A stretch of DNA of 64,000 nt. It comes from Lysobacteraceae bacterium SCN 69-320 (lineage in GTDB: Bacteria > Pseudomonadota > Gammaproteobacteria > Xanthomonadales > Rhodanobacteraceae). Under the pieces are notes generated by a model, which was not told where the DNA came from, did not search any database, and saw nothing but the letters and a program-made list of their open reading frames with translations. The DNA lies in the NCBI GenBank assembly GCA_001725155.1, contig MEFP01000006.1, forward strand, positions 1-64,000, written 5' to 3'. Positions 34,268-45,205 of the stretch are shown here, piece after piece. Within the stretch, counting starts at the first letter, position 1, and each line of letters starts with the position of its first letter. The position numbers and the translations under genes are program-made.

Positions 34268-36922
34268 ATGGCGGAACTAGCCAAAGAAGTCATACGCGTC
34301 AATATCGAAGACGAGATGCGGCAGAGCTATCTCGATTACGCGATGAGCGTGATCGTCGGCCGCGCCCTGCCGGACGTCCGCGACGGCCTCAAGCCGGTGC
34401 ACCGGCGCGTGCTCTACGGCATGTACGAGGTCAACAACTTCTGGAACCGTCCGTACGTCAAGTGCGCGCGCATCGTCGGCGACGTGATGGGTAAATACCA
34501 TCCGCACGGCGACGCGTCGATCTACGACACGCTCGTGCGCATGGCGCAGGACTTCTCGCTGCGCTATCCGCTGATCGACGGCCAGGGCAACTTCGGTTCG
34601 ATCGACGGCGACGCCGCCGCGGCGATGCGCTACACCGAGTGCCGCCTCGATCGCCTCGCTTCCGAACTGACAGCGGACATCGACAAGGAAACCGTCGACT
34701 TCCAGCCGAACTACGACGAGAAGGAGTTCGAGCCGACGGTACTGCCCACGCGCGTGCCGAACCTGCTGATCAACGGCTCGGCCGGCATCGCCGTCGGCAT
34801 GGCGACGAACATTCCGCCGCACAACATCAGCGAAGTCATCGACGCGACCATCGCGCTGATCGACGATCCCGAACTGGGCATCGACGATCTCATGCGCTAC
34901 GTGACCGGTCCGGACTTTCCGACCGCCGGCATCATCAACGGCGCCTCGGGCATCGTCGAGGCCTACAAGACCGGGCGCGGCCGCATCCTCGTGCGCGCCA
35001 AGACCGAGATCGAGACCGAGGCCAACGGCCGCGAGACGATCGTGGTCACCGAACTGCCGTATCAGGTCAACAAGGCGCGGCTGATCGAGAAGATCGCCGA
35101 GCTGCACAAGGAAAAGAAGATCGAGGGCATTTCGCCCGACGGCCTGCGCGACGAGTCCGACAAGGACGGCATGCGCATCGTCATCGAAGTGCGCAAGGAC
35201 ACGATGGCCGACGTGCTGCTGAACAACCTGTTCCAGCAGACCCAGCTGCAGGTGACCTTCGGCATCAACATGGTCGCGCTCGTCGACGGCCAGCCGCGCC
35301 TGCTCGGCCTGAAGGAAATCCTCGAAGCGTTCATCCGCCACCGCCGCGAAGTCGTCACGCGGCGCACGATCTTCGAACTGCGCAAGGCCCGCGCCCGCGC
35401 GCACATCCTCGAAGGCCTGACCGTCGCGCTCGCGAACATCGACGAGATGATCGAGCTGATCAAGACGTCCGCATCGCCGCAGGTCGCCAAGGAACGCCTG
35501 CTGGCCAAGCGCTGGGAGCCGGGTCTCGTGCGCGCGCTGCTCGATGCGGCCGGCGCCGACGCGTCGCGTCCGGAAGACCTCGACGCGAACGCCGGCCTCG
35601 GCGCCGACGGCTATCAGCTGTCGGAAGTCCAGGCCAAGGAAATTCTCGAGATGCGCCTGAACCGCCTGACCGGGCTGGAACAGGACAAGCTGACCGACGA
35701 ATACCGGCAGCTGCTCACGACCATCGCCGGACTGATCGAGATCCTGTCCGATCCGGCCGTGCTGCTCGCGCTGATCCGCGGCGAACTCGTCGAGGTCAAG
35801 GAAGCCTATGGCGACGAACGCCGCACGGTGATCCAGCACAGCCAGGAAGACCTCGACGTGCTCGACCTGATCGAGCCCGAGGACGTGGTCGTCACCCTGT
35901 CGCATACGGGCTACGTCAAGCGTCAGCCGATCAGCACCTACCGCGCGCAGAAGCGCGGCGGCAAGGGCCGTTCGGCCACCGCCGTCAAGGAAGAGGACTT
36001 CGTCGCCCAGGTCTGGATCGTCAACACGCACGACACCCTGCTGACGTTCACGAGCGCCGGTCGCGTGTTCTGGCAGAAGGTCTACCAGATTCCCGACGCC
36101 GGTCCGAATTCGCGCGGCAAGCCCATCGTCAACCTGCTGCCGCTGGAGCCCGACGAGAAGATCCAGGCCGTGCAGTCGGTGCGCGAGTTCCCCGAGGACC
36201 GCTACGTGTTCTTCGCGACGCGCCAGGGCACCGTCAAGAAGACTTCGCTGGCCGACTATTCGCGTCCGCGCGCCAACGGCATCCGCGCGATCGACCTCGA
36301 TGAAGGCGACGGCCTCGTCGGCGTCGCGCTGACCGACGGTGCGCGCGACGTGCTGATGTTCGCCTCCAACGGCAAGGCCGTGCGCTTCGCCGAGGACGAG
36401 GTGCGGCCGATGGGCCGCGTCGCCCACGGCGTGCGCGGCATGAAGCTGACCGACGGCGCCGAGGTCGTCTCGCTGATCGCCGTCGACGGCGAAGGCGACA
36501 TCCTGACCGCGACCGAGCGCGGCTACGGCAAGCGCACGCCGCTGGAGGAATACCCGCGCAAGGGCCGCGGTACGCAGGGCGTCATCGCGATCCAGTGCTC
36601 GGGCCGCAACGGCGCGCTCGTCGCGGCCGTGCAGCTCGACGACGCGCACGAGCTCATGCTCGTGTCCAACCAGGGCACTCTCGTGCGCACGCGCGCCGCG
36701 GAGATCGCCCGCGTCGGCCGCAACACCCAGGGCGTGACCCTGATCCGTCTGCCCGAGAACGAGGCGCTGACCAGCGTCGTCGGACTGGCGCTGATCGGCG
36801 GCGAGGACGAAGGCGAGGGCGAGACCGACGAGCCGGCGACGCCGTCTGTCGGGACCGATGCGGCCGATGCCGGGACGGCGCCGGAACAGCCCGCGCACGA
36901 CGCGGACGCGGAAACGCCGTAA
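34268..36922 (+). CDS. gyrA: DNA gyrase subunit A
   Basis: 884 residues. Breakage-reunion subunit of the type II topoisomerase that introduces negative supercoils. The catalytic Tyr122 is in [11 protein letters not shown]. The quinolone-binding helix reads [16 protein letters not shown], with Ala83 (Ser in E. coli) and Asp87. The C-terminal beta-pinwheel includes the GyrA box QKRGGKG. The acidic C-terminal tail is long (about 45 residues rich in Glu, Asp, Pro and Ala). A terminator follows at 36957. Confidence 0.98.
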   Translation: MAELAKEVIRVNIEDEMRQSYLDYAMSVIVGRALPDVRDGLKPVHRRVLYGMYEVNNFWNRPYVKCARIVGDVMGKYHPHGDASIYDTLVRMAQDFSLRYPLIDGQGNFGSIDGDAAAAMRYTECRLDRLASELTADIDKETVDFQPNYDEKEFEPTVLPTRVPNLLINGSAGIAVGMATNIPPHNISEVIDATIALIDDPELGIDDLMRYVTGPDFPTAGIINGASGIVEAYKTGRGRILVRAKTEIETEANGRETIVVTELPYQVNKARLIEKIAELHKEKKIEGISPDGLRDESDKDGMRIVIEVRKDTMADVLLNNLFQQTQLQVTFGINMVALVDGQPRLLGLKEILEAFIRHRREVVTRRTIFELRKARARAHILEGLTVALANIDEMIELIKTSASPQVAKERLLAKRWEPGLVRALLDAAGADASRPEDLDANAGLGADGYQLSEVQAKEILEMRLNRLTGLEQDKLTDEYRQLLTTIAGLIEILSDPAVLLALIRGELVEVKEAYGDERRTVIQHSQEDLDVLDLIEPEDVVVTLSHTGYVKRQPISTYRAQKRGGKGRSATAVKEEDFVAQVWIVNTHDTLLTFTSAGRVFWQKVYQIPDAGPNSRGKPIVNLLPLEPDEKIQAVQSVREFPEDRYVFFATRQGTVKKTSLADYSRPRANGIRAIDLDEGDGLVGVALTDGARDVLMFASNGKAVRFAEDEVRPMGRVAHGVRGMKLTDGAEVVSLIAVDGEGDILTATERGYGKRTPLEEYPRKGRGTQGVIAIQCSGRNGALVAAVQLDDAHELMLVSNQGTLVRTRAAEIARVGRNTQGVTLIRLPENEALTSVVGLALIGGEDEGEGETDEPATPSVGTDAADAGTAPEQPAHDADAETP

Positions 36923-36956
36923 GCCGGCGACTGCACCGGACTTGCGGTGCCGCAAC

Positions 36957-36990
36957 GAAAAAAACCCGCGGTGTGAGCCGCGGGTTTTTT
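36957..36990 (+). terminator. Rho-independent terminator of gyrA
   Basis: AAACCCGCGG pairs with CCGCGGGTTT around TGTGAG, with A and T runs on either side. It may also act on the converging peroxiredoxin gene. Confidence 0.88.
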
Positions 36991-37020
36991 GTTCGACGCA
37001 GCGGTGGGGGTTGCCGCGGA

Positions 37021-37503
37021 TCAGACGCCCAGGGTTTCCAGCATGGCCGAAGCTCCGGACACCTTGAACTCGCCGGGTGCCTCGACCTTGAGCGCCTTGA
37101 CCACGCCGTCCTCGGCGTACAGCGCGAAGCGCTTGGAGCGCAGGCCCATGCCGAATGCGGTCGCGTCCATTTCCAGGCCCAGCGCACGGGCCAGGTTGGC
37201 GTTGCCGTCGGCGAGCATGATCAGCGCCTCGGGCACGTGCTGCTCCTTGGCCCAGGCCTTCATGACGTAGGCGTCGTTGACCGCCATGCAGGCCACGTCG
37301 ATGCCGCGATTCTGGAATTTTTCAAAATTTTCCACATAGCCGGGCAGGTGCTTGGCCGAGCAGGTCGGCGTGAACGCGCCCGGCACCGAAAACAGCAGCA
37401 CCTTGCGGCCGGCGAAGATCTCGTCGGTGGTGATGGCCTGGACGCCGTCCTTGATCACGTTGAGCGTGATCGACGGAATGCGGGCGCCGACTTCGATGGT
37501 CAT
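37021..37503 (-). CDS. peroxiredoxin, Prx5/AHP1 type
   Basis: 160 residues. Thiol peroxidase of the PRX5 group: the peroxidatic Cys48 is in VPGAFTPTCSAKHLPGY, and Arg in FGMGLRSKRFALYAEDG is the conserved partner. A second cysteine (VACMAVND) could act in resolution. The start is the ATG at 37503; the frame continues upstream, but without family-like sequence. It converges on gyrA. Confidence 0.95.
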   Translation of the reverse strand: MTIEVGARIPSITLNVIKDGVQAITTDEIFAGRKVLLFSVPGAFTPTCSAKHLPGYVENFEKFQNRGIDVACMAVNDAYVMKAWAKEQHVPEALIMLADGNANLARALGLEMDATAFGMGLRSKRFALYAEDGVVKALKVEAPGEFKVSGASAMLETLGV

Positions 37504-37637
37504 GCGATACCTCGGTAGCGAGCGGAGAGGGGGCCGATCATAGCCCTTCCAACCGGCCGCGCCAGCGGCGTCGCCGCCGTTCCGGCGCTGCGGCGAACCG
37601 CCGCGGCCGGCGCAGATGCGGCGGCATGGCGGCTTCC

Positions 37638-37665
37638 CTTGAAAGCAATTGGACGGCACCTATCT
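37638..37665 (+). promoter_or_regulatory. sigma-32 (heat-shock) promoter of hsp20
   Basis: CTTGAAA (37638-37644), a 13-base spacer, and ACCTATCT (37658-37665) match the heat-shock consensus CTTGAAA-N13-15-CCCCATNT, with a perfect -35 and six of eight at -10. It ends about 50 bases before the Hsp20 ATG. Confidence 0.7.
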
Positions 37666-37714
37666 ACCGAGCCATGGCGCGATGGCCGCGCCGCACCCAT
37701 TCGAGGAGGCAGTC

Positions 37715-38164
37715 ATGAGTTTTCCGCGCAATTACCGTTGGAACGTGCCGTCGGGCTTTCAGGACGAGATCAAGCAGGCGTTCGAGCGCCTGTTCAACGC
37801 CGAGGAAGCCGACCAGTCCAACGTCGTCACCAGCCAGTGGACGCCGCGCGTGGACATTCGCGAGGAAGACAAGCGTTTCGTGATCCTGGCCGACGTGCCC
37901 GGGGTCGATCCGGCCGCGATCGAGATCCAGATGGACAAGGGCATTCTGTCGATCAAGGGCGAGCGCAAGAACGACGCCGGCGAGCAGGGCGGCAAGCTGA
38001 GCCGCAGCGAACGCGCGCAGGGCACGTTCTACCGCCGCTTCGCGCTGCCCGACAGCGCCGATGCCGACGGCATCACCGCGAGCGGCAAGCTCGGCGTACT
38101 GGAAATCTCCATTCCGAAGCGCCCGGAAAGCTCGCCGCGCCGCATCAACATCGCGGCGAACTGA
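37715..38164 (+). CDS. small heat-shock protein (Hsp20/alpha-crystallin)
   Basis: 149 residues. ATP-independent holdase. The alpha-crystallin domain runs from WTPRVDIREEDKRFVILADV to the conserved GxLxI-type end GKLGVLEISIPK. A short N-terminal arm (FQDEIKQAFERLF) and C-terminal tail flank it. GAGGAGG precedes the ATG, and a sigma-32-type promoter lies upstream. The next gene is a DnaJ-type co-chaperone, making a heat-shock pair. Confidence 0.94.
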   Translation: MSFPRNYRWNVPSGFQDEIKQAFERLFNAEEADQSNVVTSQWTPRVDIREEDKRFVILADVPGVDPAAIEIQMDKGILSIKGERKNDAGEQGGKLSRSERAQGTFYRRFALPDSADADGITASGKLGVLEISIPKRPESSPRRINIAAN

Positions 38165-38344
38165 GCACGCCCGCCGATGAGCCGGTGAATTTCTGATTCC
38201 GTCGGAGTCCGGCTCCGCTATCCAGCGCCCGTGGCGGAGCAGTCCGCCGCGGGCCTGTTCGTTTGGCGGCCGGGCGATTACTGTTGCACGGCTCGCCCGG
38301 ACTGCAGTGCCGCCCGGGCCGACCGAAACCGTCAGGTAGACCGC

Positions 38345-39214
38345 ATGCAGTTCAAGGATTACTACGAGACCTTGGGCGTGAAGCCCGATGCGAGCGACGC
38401 GGAGCTCAAGAGCGCGTTCCGCAAGCTTGCGCGCAAATACCACCCCGACGTCAGCAAGGAAGCCGGCGCCGAAGACAAGTTCAAGGCCGTCAACGAGGCC
38501 TACGAAGCGCTCAAGGACCCGGAGAAGCGCCGTGAGTACGACGCCCTGCGCGCACGCGGCTACAAGCCCGGCGACGAATTCCAGCCGTCGCCAGATTTCG
38601 GCGGCTTCGGCGGTTTCAGCGGCGGCGCCGGCGGAAACGGCGGCGAAGGCTTCAGCGACTTCTTCGAGTCGCTGTTCGGCCGCAGTGGCGCGCGCGCCAA
38701 CACCGGACCGCGCCGCGGCCAGGATCTGCGCGCGCATGCGGCCATTGACCTGGAAACCGCATTCACCGGCGGCACGCAGCGGCTGGAACTCAACGGTGAA
38801 AAGCTCGACGTGACGATTCCGCCGGGCATCCTGCCGGGCCAGACCATACGGCTGCGCGGCAAGGGCTATCCGGGCCGCAACGGCGGGCCGGCCGGCGACG
38901 TACTGCTGGAGATCCAGCTGCGGCCGCATCCGCGCTTCCAGCTCGACGGTCGCGACGTCACGGTCAAGCTCGCGATCACGCCCTGGGACGCGGCGCTTGG
39001 CGCCACGGTCAAGGTGCCGACCTTGGCCGGCGAGGTCGATCTGAAGATTCCGGCCGGTTCCGATTCCGGTCGCAAGATGCGCCTCAAGGGCCGCGGCATG
39101 CCCGGCGCCGAGGGCGGCGACCAGTACGTCGTGCTCGACGTGCGCGCGCCGGCGGTCCACAGCGAAGCGCAGCGCGAAGCCTATGTGCGCCTGCGCGAGG
39201 CATTCGGCGGCTGA
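38345..39214 (+). CDS. cbpA: DnaJ-class co-chaperone (CbpA type)
   Basis: 289 residues. An N-terminal J domain ([20 protein letters not shown]) with the HPD motif in ARKYHPDVS is followed by a Gly/Phe-rich linker ([15 protein letters not shown]) and two DnaJ C-terminal substrate-binding domains, without the cysteine zinc finger of DnaJ. This is the CbpA layout; it would stimulate DnaK. It lies 180 bases after hsp20, with no terminator visible between them. Confidence 0.93.
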   Translation: MQFKDYYETLGVKPDASDAELKSAFRKLARKYHPDVSKEAGAEDKFKAVNEAYEALKDPEKRREYDALRARGYKPGDEFQPSPDFGGFGGFSGGAGGNGGEGFSDFFESLFGRSGARANTGPRRGQDLRAHAAIDLETAFTGGTQRLELNGEKLDVTIPPGILPGQTIRLRGKGYPGRNGGPAGDVLLEIQLRPHPRFQLDGRDVTVKLAITPWDAALGATVKVPTLAGEVDLKIPAGSDSGRKMRLKGRGMPGAEGGDQYVVLDVRAPAVHSEAQREAYVRLREAFGG

Positions 39215-39288
39215 GTTCCCTCATCAGCAGCAGCGTCGCCGCGGAGCCCGGCGCAAGGCGCGCCGGGCGCGAGGAAGCGCAGAAACGG

Positions 39289-39313
39289 CGAAGGGAGCCG
39301 CGAGGCTCCCTTC
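39289..39313. terminator. perfect hairpin between convergent cbpA and pilH
   Basis: CGAAGGGAGCC and GGCTCCCTTCG flank a three-base loop. Neither strand has a strong T-run, so this is a weak terminator or transcript-end structure shared by the two genes. Confidence 0.5.
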
Positions 39314-39343
39314 GTGCGTTGGGCGTGGTTTGCTGCGGAGGGT

Positions 39344-39709
39344 CTACTTCGGCAGCAGCTCGTTGATGACCTTGGTCAGCTCGGCCTCGTTGATCGGCTT
39401 CGTCACGTAGGCCTTGGCGCCCTGGCGCATGCCCCAGACCTTGTCGGTTTCCTGGTCCTTGGTCGTCACGAGGATGATCGGAATGTGGCTGGTCTTGGCT
39501 TCGCGCGAGATCGTGCGCGTGGCCTGGAAGCCGTTCAAGTTCGGCATGACCACGTCCATGAGGATCAGGTCGGGAATCTCACGCTTGGCGACTTCGACTC
39601 CGGCGGCGCCGTCTTCGGCCGTGATGATCTCGTGGCCCATTTTCTCGACGATGCGCTTGAGGCCCAGCAGCTGCGACTGGGAATCGTCGACGATAAGAAT
39701 TCGCGCCAT
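39344..39709 (-). CDS. pilH: single-domain response regulator, PilH-like
   Basis: 121 residues, a stand-alone CheY-type receiver. The phospho-acceptor is Asp52 (LILMDVVMP); the acidic pair is at VDD (7-9), the switch Thr in VTTKDQE and Lys in YVTKPINEA. The match to PilH of the twitching-motility Chp system is close in my memory (EMGHEIITAEDGxxGVE, TKDQETDKVWGMRQGAKAY). No other pil or chp genes are in the window. Confidence 0.88.
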   Translation of the reverse strand: MARILIVDDSQSQLLGLKRIVEKMGHEIITAEDGAAGVEVAKREIPDLILMDVVMPNLNGFQATRTISREAKTSHIPIILVTTKDQETDKVWGMRQGAKAYVTKPINEAELTKVINELLPK

Positions 39710-39850
39710 GGTTGCTCTGTCACCCCTGTAGGCCGCGATGCGGCCGGATCATTCTACCGGCGGGCGATGACTTGGCAACAGCAAGCGCCCGGCCGCGTTC
39801 TTGTCGGATACGTCGCCGCCGAGGCGGGCTGGTCTGGCCTGGGACTGACG

Positions 39851-40849
39851 TCAGCCGATGTTTACCAGAGTTCGGCCCAGCGAGCCACCGGCCAGCATGC
39901 CGTCGAACACGCCTGGCAGCCCGTCCAGATCGACTTGGCGCGTGCAGATCGTTTCCAGGGTGTCGGGCTTCCAGTCGCTGGCCAGACGTTCCCAGATGCG
40001 CTCGCGCGTGGGACGCGCCGTGCCGGCCGACGCGATGCCGAGCAGGCTCACGCCGCGGATGATGAAGGGCATGACCGTCGTGGCGAGATCGTGACCGGCG
40101 GCCAGGCCGCAGCTCGCGATGTTGCCGTAGGGATGGATCACGCGCGTGAGGCCGGCGAGCATTTCGCTGCCGACATTGTCGATCGCGCCGGCCCAGCGGC
40201 TGGTTTCCAGCGGACGCTGGCCCCAGTGCAGATCCTTGCGCGCGATGCACTGGCGTGCGCCCAGGCCGATCAGCCAGTCGAACTGTTCGATCTTGCCGGT
40301 GATCGCATGCGCCTCGTAGCCGGCCTTGGCGAGGATCGCGATCGCAAGCGAGCCCACGCCGCCGCTGGCGCCGGTCACGACGATCGGGCCCTGGTCCGGG
40401 TGCTGCTCGTTCTGTTCCATGCGATACAGCGACAGCGCGGCCGTGAAGCCGGCCGTGCCGAGGATCATGCTCTCGCGCAGGGTCAGTCCCGACGGCAGCG
40501 GAATGGTCCACTGCGCGGGCAGCCGCGCGTATTCGGCATAGCCGCCGTCGCGCGTCTCGCTGAGGCCCGAGCCGGTGCAGAGCACGGCGTCGCCTTCGCG
40601 AAAGCGGGCATCGGTGGAGGCGACGACGTAGCCGGCGACGTCGATGCCGCCGTTCATCGGGTAGTGGCGCAGGATCTTGCCCTTGCCGGTGCCGGCCAGC
40701 GCGTCCTTGTAGTTGACGCTGGAGTGGGCGACCTTGATGACGACCTCGCCCGGCGACAGCTGCTCGAGGCCCAGCGATTCGAGCCCGGCGCGATAGCCCT
40801 GCGCGTCGTTGTGGATGCGGAAGGCGCGAAAGGAAGCGGCGATGGACAT
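39851..40849 (-). CDS. NADPH:quinone reductase-like oxidoreductase (YhdH/AcuI family)
   Basis: 332 residues of the zinc-free medium-chain dehydrogenase group. SSVNYKDALAGTGKGKI and GGIDVAGYV are YhdH/AcuI signatures, and VTGASGGVGSLAIAILAKAG is the NADPH-binding Rossmann motif. AcuI-type enzymes reduce acryloyl-CoA; YhdH is similar. ATG 40849 gives the usual length; an upstream ATG at 40909 is in frame. The ribosome-binding site is weak for either. Confidence 0.9.
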   Translation of the reverse strand: MSIAASFRAFRIHNDAQGYRAGLESLGLEQLSPGEVVIKVAHSSVNYKDALAGTGKGKILRHYPMNGGIDVAGYVVASTDARFREGDAVLCTGSGLSETRDGGYAEYARLPAQWTIPLPSGLTLRESMILGTAGFTAALSLYRMEQNEQHPDQGPIVVTGASGGVGSLAIAILAKAGYEAHAITGKIEQFDWLIGLGARQCIARKDLHWGQRPLETSRWAGAIDNVGSEMLAGLTRVIHPYGNIASCGLAAGHDLATTVMPFIIRGVSLLGIASAGTARPTRERIWERLASDWKPDTLETICTRQVDLDGLPGVFDGMLAGGSLGRTLVNIG

Positions 40850-40970
40850 GAGGTCGGTCCCGGCGGTGAAGTAGTCGTCTAGTTTGCGAGACTCGCGCGG
40901 CCGGTACAAATCGCCGCATCGTCGCCGATGGCTGCGGCAGCTTGCACCCTGCCGCGATGTCGCAATGGGC

Positions 40971-41846
40971 TCACGACGCCGACGCGGCGCTGTCGGATTC
41001 GAGCAGCACGATGGCCGACATGCGCCGGCCCGCCTCGACCTTGCGCCGCGGCTGGAACCACGACAGCACGCGCCATAGCCAGGCCGCTGCGGGTTTGCGA
41101 TTCAGGCGCCAGGCCTCGTCCCAGGTCGAGCGGAATTCGGCCTCGCGCCAGCCGAAGGGCGCGAAGAACGCGGTGCCCTCGCGCGGACCGAAGCGGAACG
41201 GTGCATTGCCCTGCTGCACGGCGTGGCCCCAGCTGTTGGCGACATAGCGCAACAGCGCCGGCGAGGCGAGATCGGCCAGCCACCAGCGCGCCTGCACGAC
41301 GTCGTGCAGATCGCGTGCGAGCGCGGCGACGTCGTCGGCCTCCAGATAGATCAGCAACCCCTCGGTGATCACGAGCACCGGCCCTTCCGTCGCGGCCTGC
41401 GCGAACACCTCGCGGCGGCGCTGCGTGTCGCGCAGGTCGGCGGCGATGAATTCGAGGCGGCAGCGCGGCGTTTCCTGCGCCATGTGCTCGCGGAAATAAT
41501 CGACCATCTCGGGCATGTCGACGTGCAGCCAGCGCAGATCGGCCGGCAGATCCAGGCGATACGGACGTGCATCGAGACCGGCGGCGAGGTTCAGTACGGT
41601 CCTGGCACCGGTTGCGACGCAGCGCTGCAGGATCTCGTCCATGACGGTCACGCGCACGACCAGCGGCCAGGCCATGGAGCGGCCGTTCGGCATGGCCTTG
41701 ACGATGGCCTCGCCGCGCGCGCCGCCGAGACGGCGCGCATACGGATCGTGGAACAGCGCGTCGGACCGGTCGCTTTCCATCGCGCGATAGATCGCGACCC
41801 AGAGCGCGGTGTCGGAGACGTTGCGGATCGGCGATGCTTCGCTCAT
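40971..41846 (-). CDS. class I SAM-dependent methyltransferase (LCMT/TIGR00027 family)
   Basis: 291 residues. NVSDTALWVAIYRAMES and DPYARRLGG open the domain; TVLNLAAGLDARPYRLDLP is the SAM-binding loop, followed by an acidic LHVDMPEMV. The family resembles leucine carboxyl methyltransferases and mycobacterial S-adenosylmethionine methyltransferases. ATG 41846 is favoured by GGAG six bases upstream. Substrate unknown. Confidence 0.85.
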   Translation of the reverse strand: MSEASPIRNVSDTALWVAIYRAMESDRSDALFHDPYARRLGGARGEAIVKAMPNGRSMAWPLVVRVTVMDEILQRCVATGARTVLNLAAGLDARPYRLDLPADLRWLHVDMPEMVDYFREHMAQETPRCRLEFIAADLRDTQRRREVFAQAATEGPVLVITEGLLIYLEADDVAALARDLHDVVQARWWLADLASPALLRYVANSWGHAVQQGNAPFRFGPREGTAFFAPFGWREAEFRSTWDEAWRLNRKPAAAWLWRVLSWFQPRRKVEAGRRMSAIVLLESDSAASAS

Positions 41847-41993
41847 GGGCGTCTCCGGTGCGGGAAGCTGGCCGCCATTGTGGCTCAAGCGTCATCGGGT
41901 TGCCGCAGCGGCTTCTCGCCTCCGCTGCGCGGTGCCGGCGGCAACGGTTCAAGCATCGGGTCGACTGCATCCGCATGGGCGGCGCAGAACCCG

Positions 41994-42025
41994 AAAATGC
42001 CGAACGCCGGCACTGCCGGCGTTCG
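41994..42025 (-). terminator. terminator of the sucAB-lpd operon
   Basis: Two 12-base arms (CGAACGCCGGCA and TGCCGGCGTTCG) almost touch; on the minus strand a short T-run follows (GCATTTTCGG). It lies 54 bases after the lpd stop. Confidence 0.6.
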
Positions 42026-42078
42026 GTGGTGTTGCGACGAACGCTGCCGGCGCGGACGTCCCGCGCCGGCAGCGAGGT

Positions 42079-43524
<1,446 letters not shown>

Positions 43525-43593
43525 TCAGTGTCGGCATCTGCCGGCGCGAGGCCCCGTCTGCAAGGGGCGGGATCCGACGCCGGTGCGGCCGTT

Positions 43594-43974
43594 TCAGTCG
43601 GCGGCCGCCGGCGGCAGCTGCGCGGCGAGCTTCTGCAGGTAGTCGCCGTGCGTGGCGAACAGCGTCTTGGCCTTCTCGAGCGTCGCTAGGCAGTTGTCCT
43701 TGGTCGGATTGTGATCGACCTCGCTCGGCGCTTCGGACTTGAGCTGGTAATGCGCCAGCACGCGCTGCATGGCCAGCGCGATCGGCGACTCGGTCAGTTC
43801 GCGGTAGGCGCTGCTGAATTCCTTGTGCTCGTAGTCGCAGTTGCCGATGTCGATCGTCGACAGCGCATCGAACTGCCGGAGGATCTCGACCACGCGGGCA
43901 CGGTCCGCCTCGCCGGGCGCCGCGGTCGCGGCGCCGGCGAGGCCGAGCAGGGCAAGCAGCAGCGTCGCGCGCAT
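43594..43974 (-). CDS. small exported protein inside the sucAB-lpd operon
   Basis: 126 residues from ATG 43974, two bases after the sucB stop. The signal peptide MRATLLLALLGLAGAATAAP is clear. The mature part has two cysteines (GNCDYEH and TKDNCLATLE) that may pair, and is mostly helical. I know no family. Its place between E2 and E3 genes is conserved-looking only by position here; a periplasmic protein has no obvious job in that complex. Confidence 0.75.
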   Translation of the reverse strand: MRATLLLALLGLAGAATAAPGEADRARVVEILRQFDALSTIDIGNCDYEHKEFSSAYRELTESPIALAMQRVLAHYQLKSEAPSEVDHNPTKDNCLATLEKAKTLFATHGDYLQKLAAQLPPAAAD

Positions 43975-43976
43975 GC

Positions 43977-45200
43977 TCAGAGGCCCAGCAGCATCTTGGC
44001 CGGGTTTTCCAGCTGGTTCTTGATGTCGACGAGGAACAGCACCGCATCCTTGCCGTCGATGATGCGGTGGTCGTAGGACAGCGCGACGTACATCATCGGC
44101 GCGGCGACGACCTGGCCGTTCTCGACGATCGCGCGGTCCTTGATCGCATGCATGCCGAGGATGGCGCTCTGCGGCGGATTGACGATCGGCGTGGAGAACA
44201 GCGAGCCGAAGGTGCCGCCGTTGGTGATCGTGAACGTGCCGCCGGCCAGATCGTCGAGGGTCAGGCCGCCTTCGCGCGCCTTCTTGGCGTAGCTCGCGAT
44301 CTGCTTCTCGACGTCGGCGAAGCTCATGTTCTGCGCGTCGCGCAGCACCGGCGTGACGAGGCCCTTGTCGGTGGACACGGCGACGGAGATGTCCTGGTAG
44401 CCGTGATAGATGATGTCGCTGCCGTCGACCGAGGCGTTGATGATCGGATGGCGCTTGAGCGCTTCGCAGGCAGCCTTGACGAAGAAGCTCATGAAACCGA
44501 GCTTGATGCCGTGCGTCTTCTCGAACTGTTCGACCAGTTCCTTGCGCATGGCCATGACCTTGCCGAGGTTGATCTCGTTGAACGAGGTCAGCATGGCGAT
44601 GGAGTTCTTCGACTGCATCAGGCGCTCGGCGATCTTGGAGCGCATGCGCGTCATCGTCACGCGCTCTTCCGGACGCGCGCCCGGCGTCGGCCTGGCGGCC
44701 GGCGCAGCAGCGGCGGGGGCCGCGGCCGGCGCGGTCTGGCCGCCCGAACGCATGAAGTTGACGAGGTCTTCCTTGGTCACGCGGCTGTCGCGGCCGGTGC
44801 CGGCGACGTTGGCCGGGTCGATCGCGTTCTCGCTCGCGACGCGGCGGCCGGCCGGCGACAGCTCGTCGACCTTCGCGCCCGGCGCGGCGGCGGCCGGAGC
44901 CGCGGCCTTCGGCGCGGCAGCGGCCGGCGCGGCGGCGCTGGCGGTAGGAGCGGCCGCGACGGCGCCTTCCTCGATCACCGCGATGACTTCCTGCGAATTC
45001 ACCGTGTCGCCGCTCTGGCGACGGATTTCCTTGAGCACGCCGTCGGCCGGCGCCGGCACTTCGAGCACGACCTTGTCGGTTTCCAGATCGACCAGGTTCT
45101 CGTCGCGCTTGACCGCATCGCCGGCCTTCTTGTGCCAGGTCGCGATGGTCGCGTCGGAAACGGATTCGGGCAGGACCGGGACTTTGACTTCGATGGTCAT
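43977..45200 (-). CDS. sucB: 2-oxoglutarate dehydrogenase E2, dihydrolipoyl succinyltransferase
   Basis: 407 residues. One lipoyl domain (lipoyl-Lys43 in [10 protein letters not shown]), an Ala/Pro-rich linker, a peripheral-subunit binding domain ([20 protein letters not shown]), a second linker, then the catalytic domain with the active-site His378 in [12 protein letters not shown]. It transfers succinyl from lipoate to CoA. The five-base gap to sucA indicates co-transcription. Confidence 0.97.
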   Translation of the reverse strand: MTIEVKVPVLPESVSDATIATWHKKAGDAVKRDENLVDLETDKVVLEVPAPADGVLKEIRRQSGDTVNSQEVIAVIEEGAVAAAPTASAAAPAAAAPKAAAPAAAAPGAKVDELSPAGRRVASENAIDPANVAGTGRDSRVTKEDLVNFMRSGGQTAPAAAPAAAAPAARPTPGARPEERVTMTRMRSKIAERLMQSKNSIAMLTSFNEINLGKVMAMRKELVEQFEKTHGIKLGFMSFFVKAACEALKRHPIINASVDGSDIIYHGYQDISVAVSTDKGLVTPVLRDAQNMSFADVEKQIASYAKKAREGGLTLDDLAGGTFTITNGGTFGSLFSTPIVNPPQSAILGMHAIKDRAIVENGQVVAAPMMYVALSYDHRIIDGKDAVLFLVDIKNQLENPAKMLLGL

Positions 45201-45205
45201 TTTTC

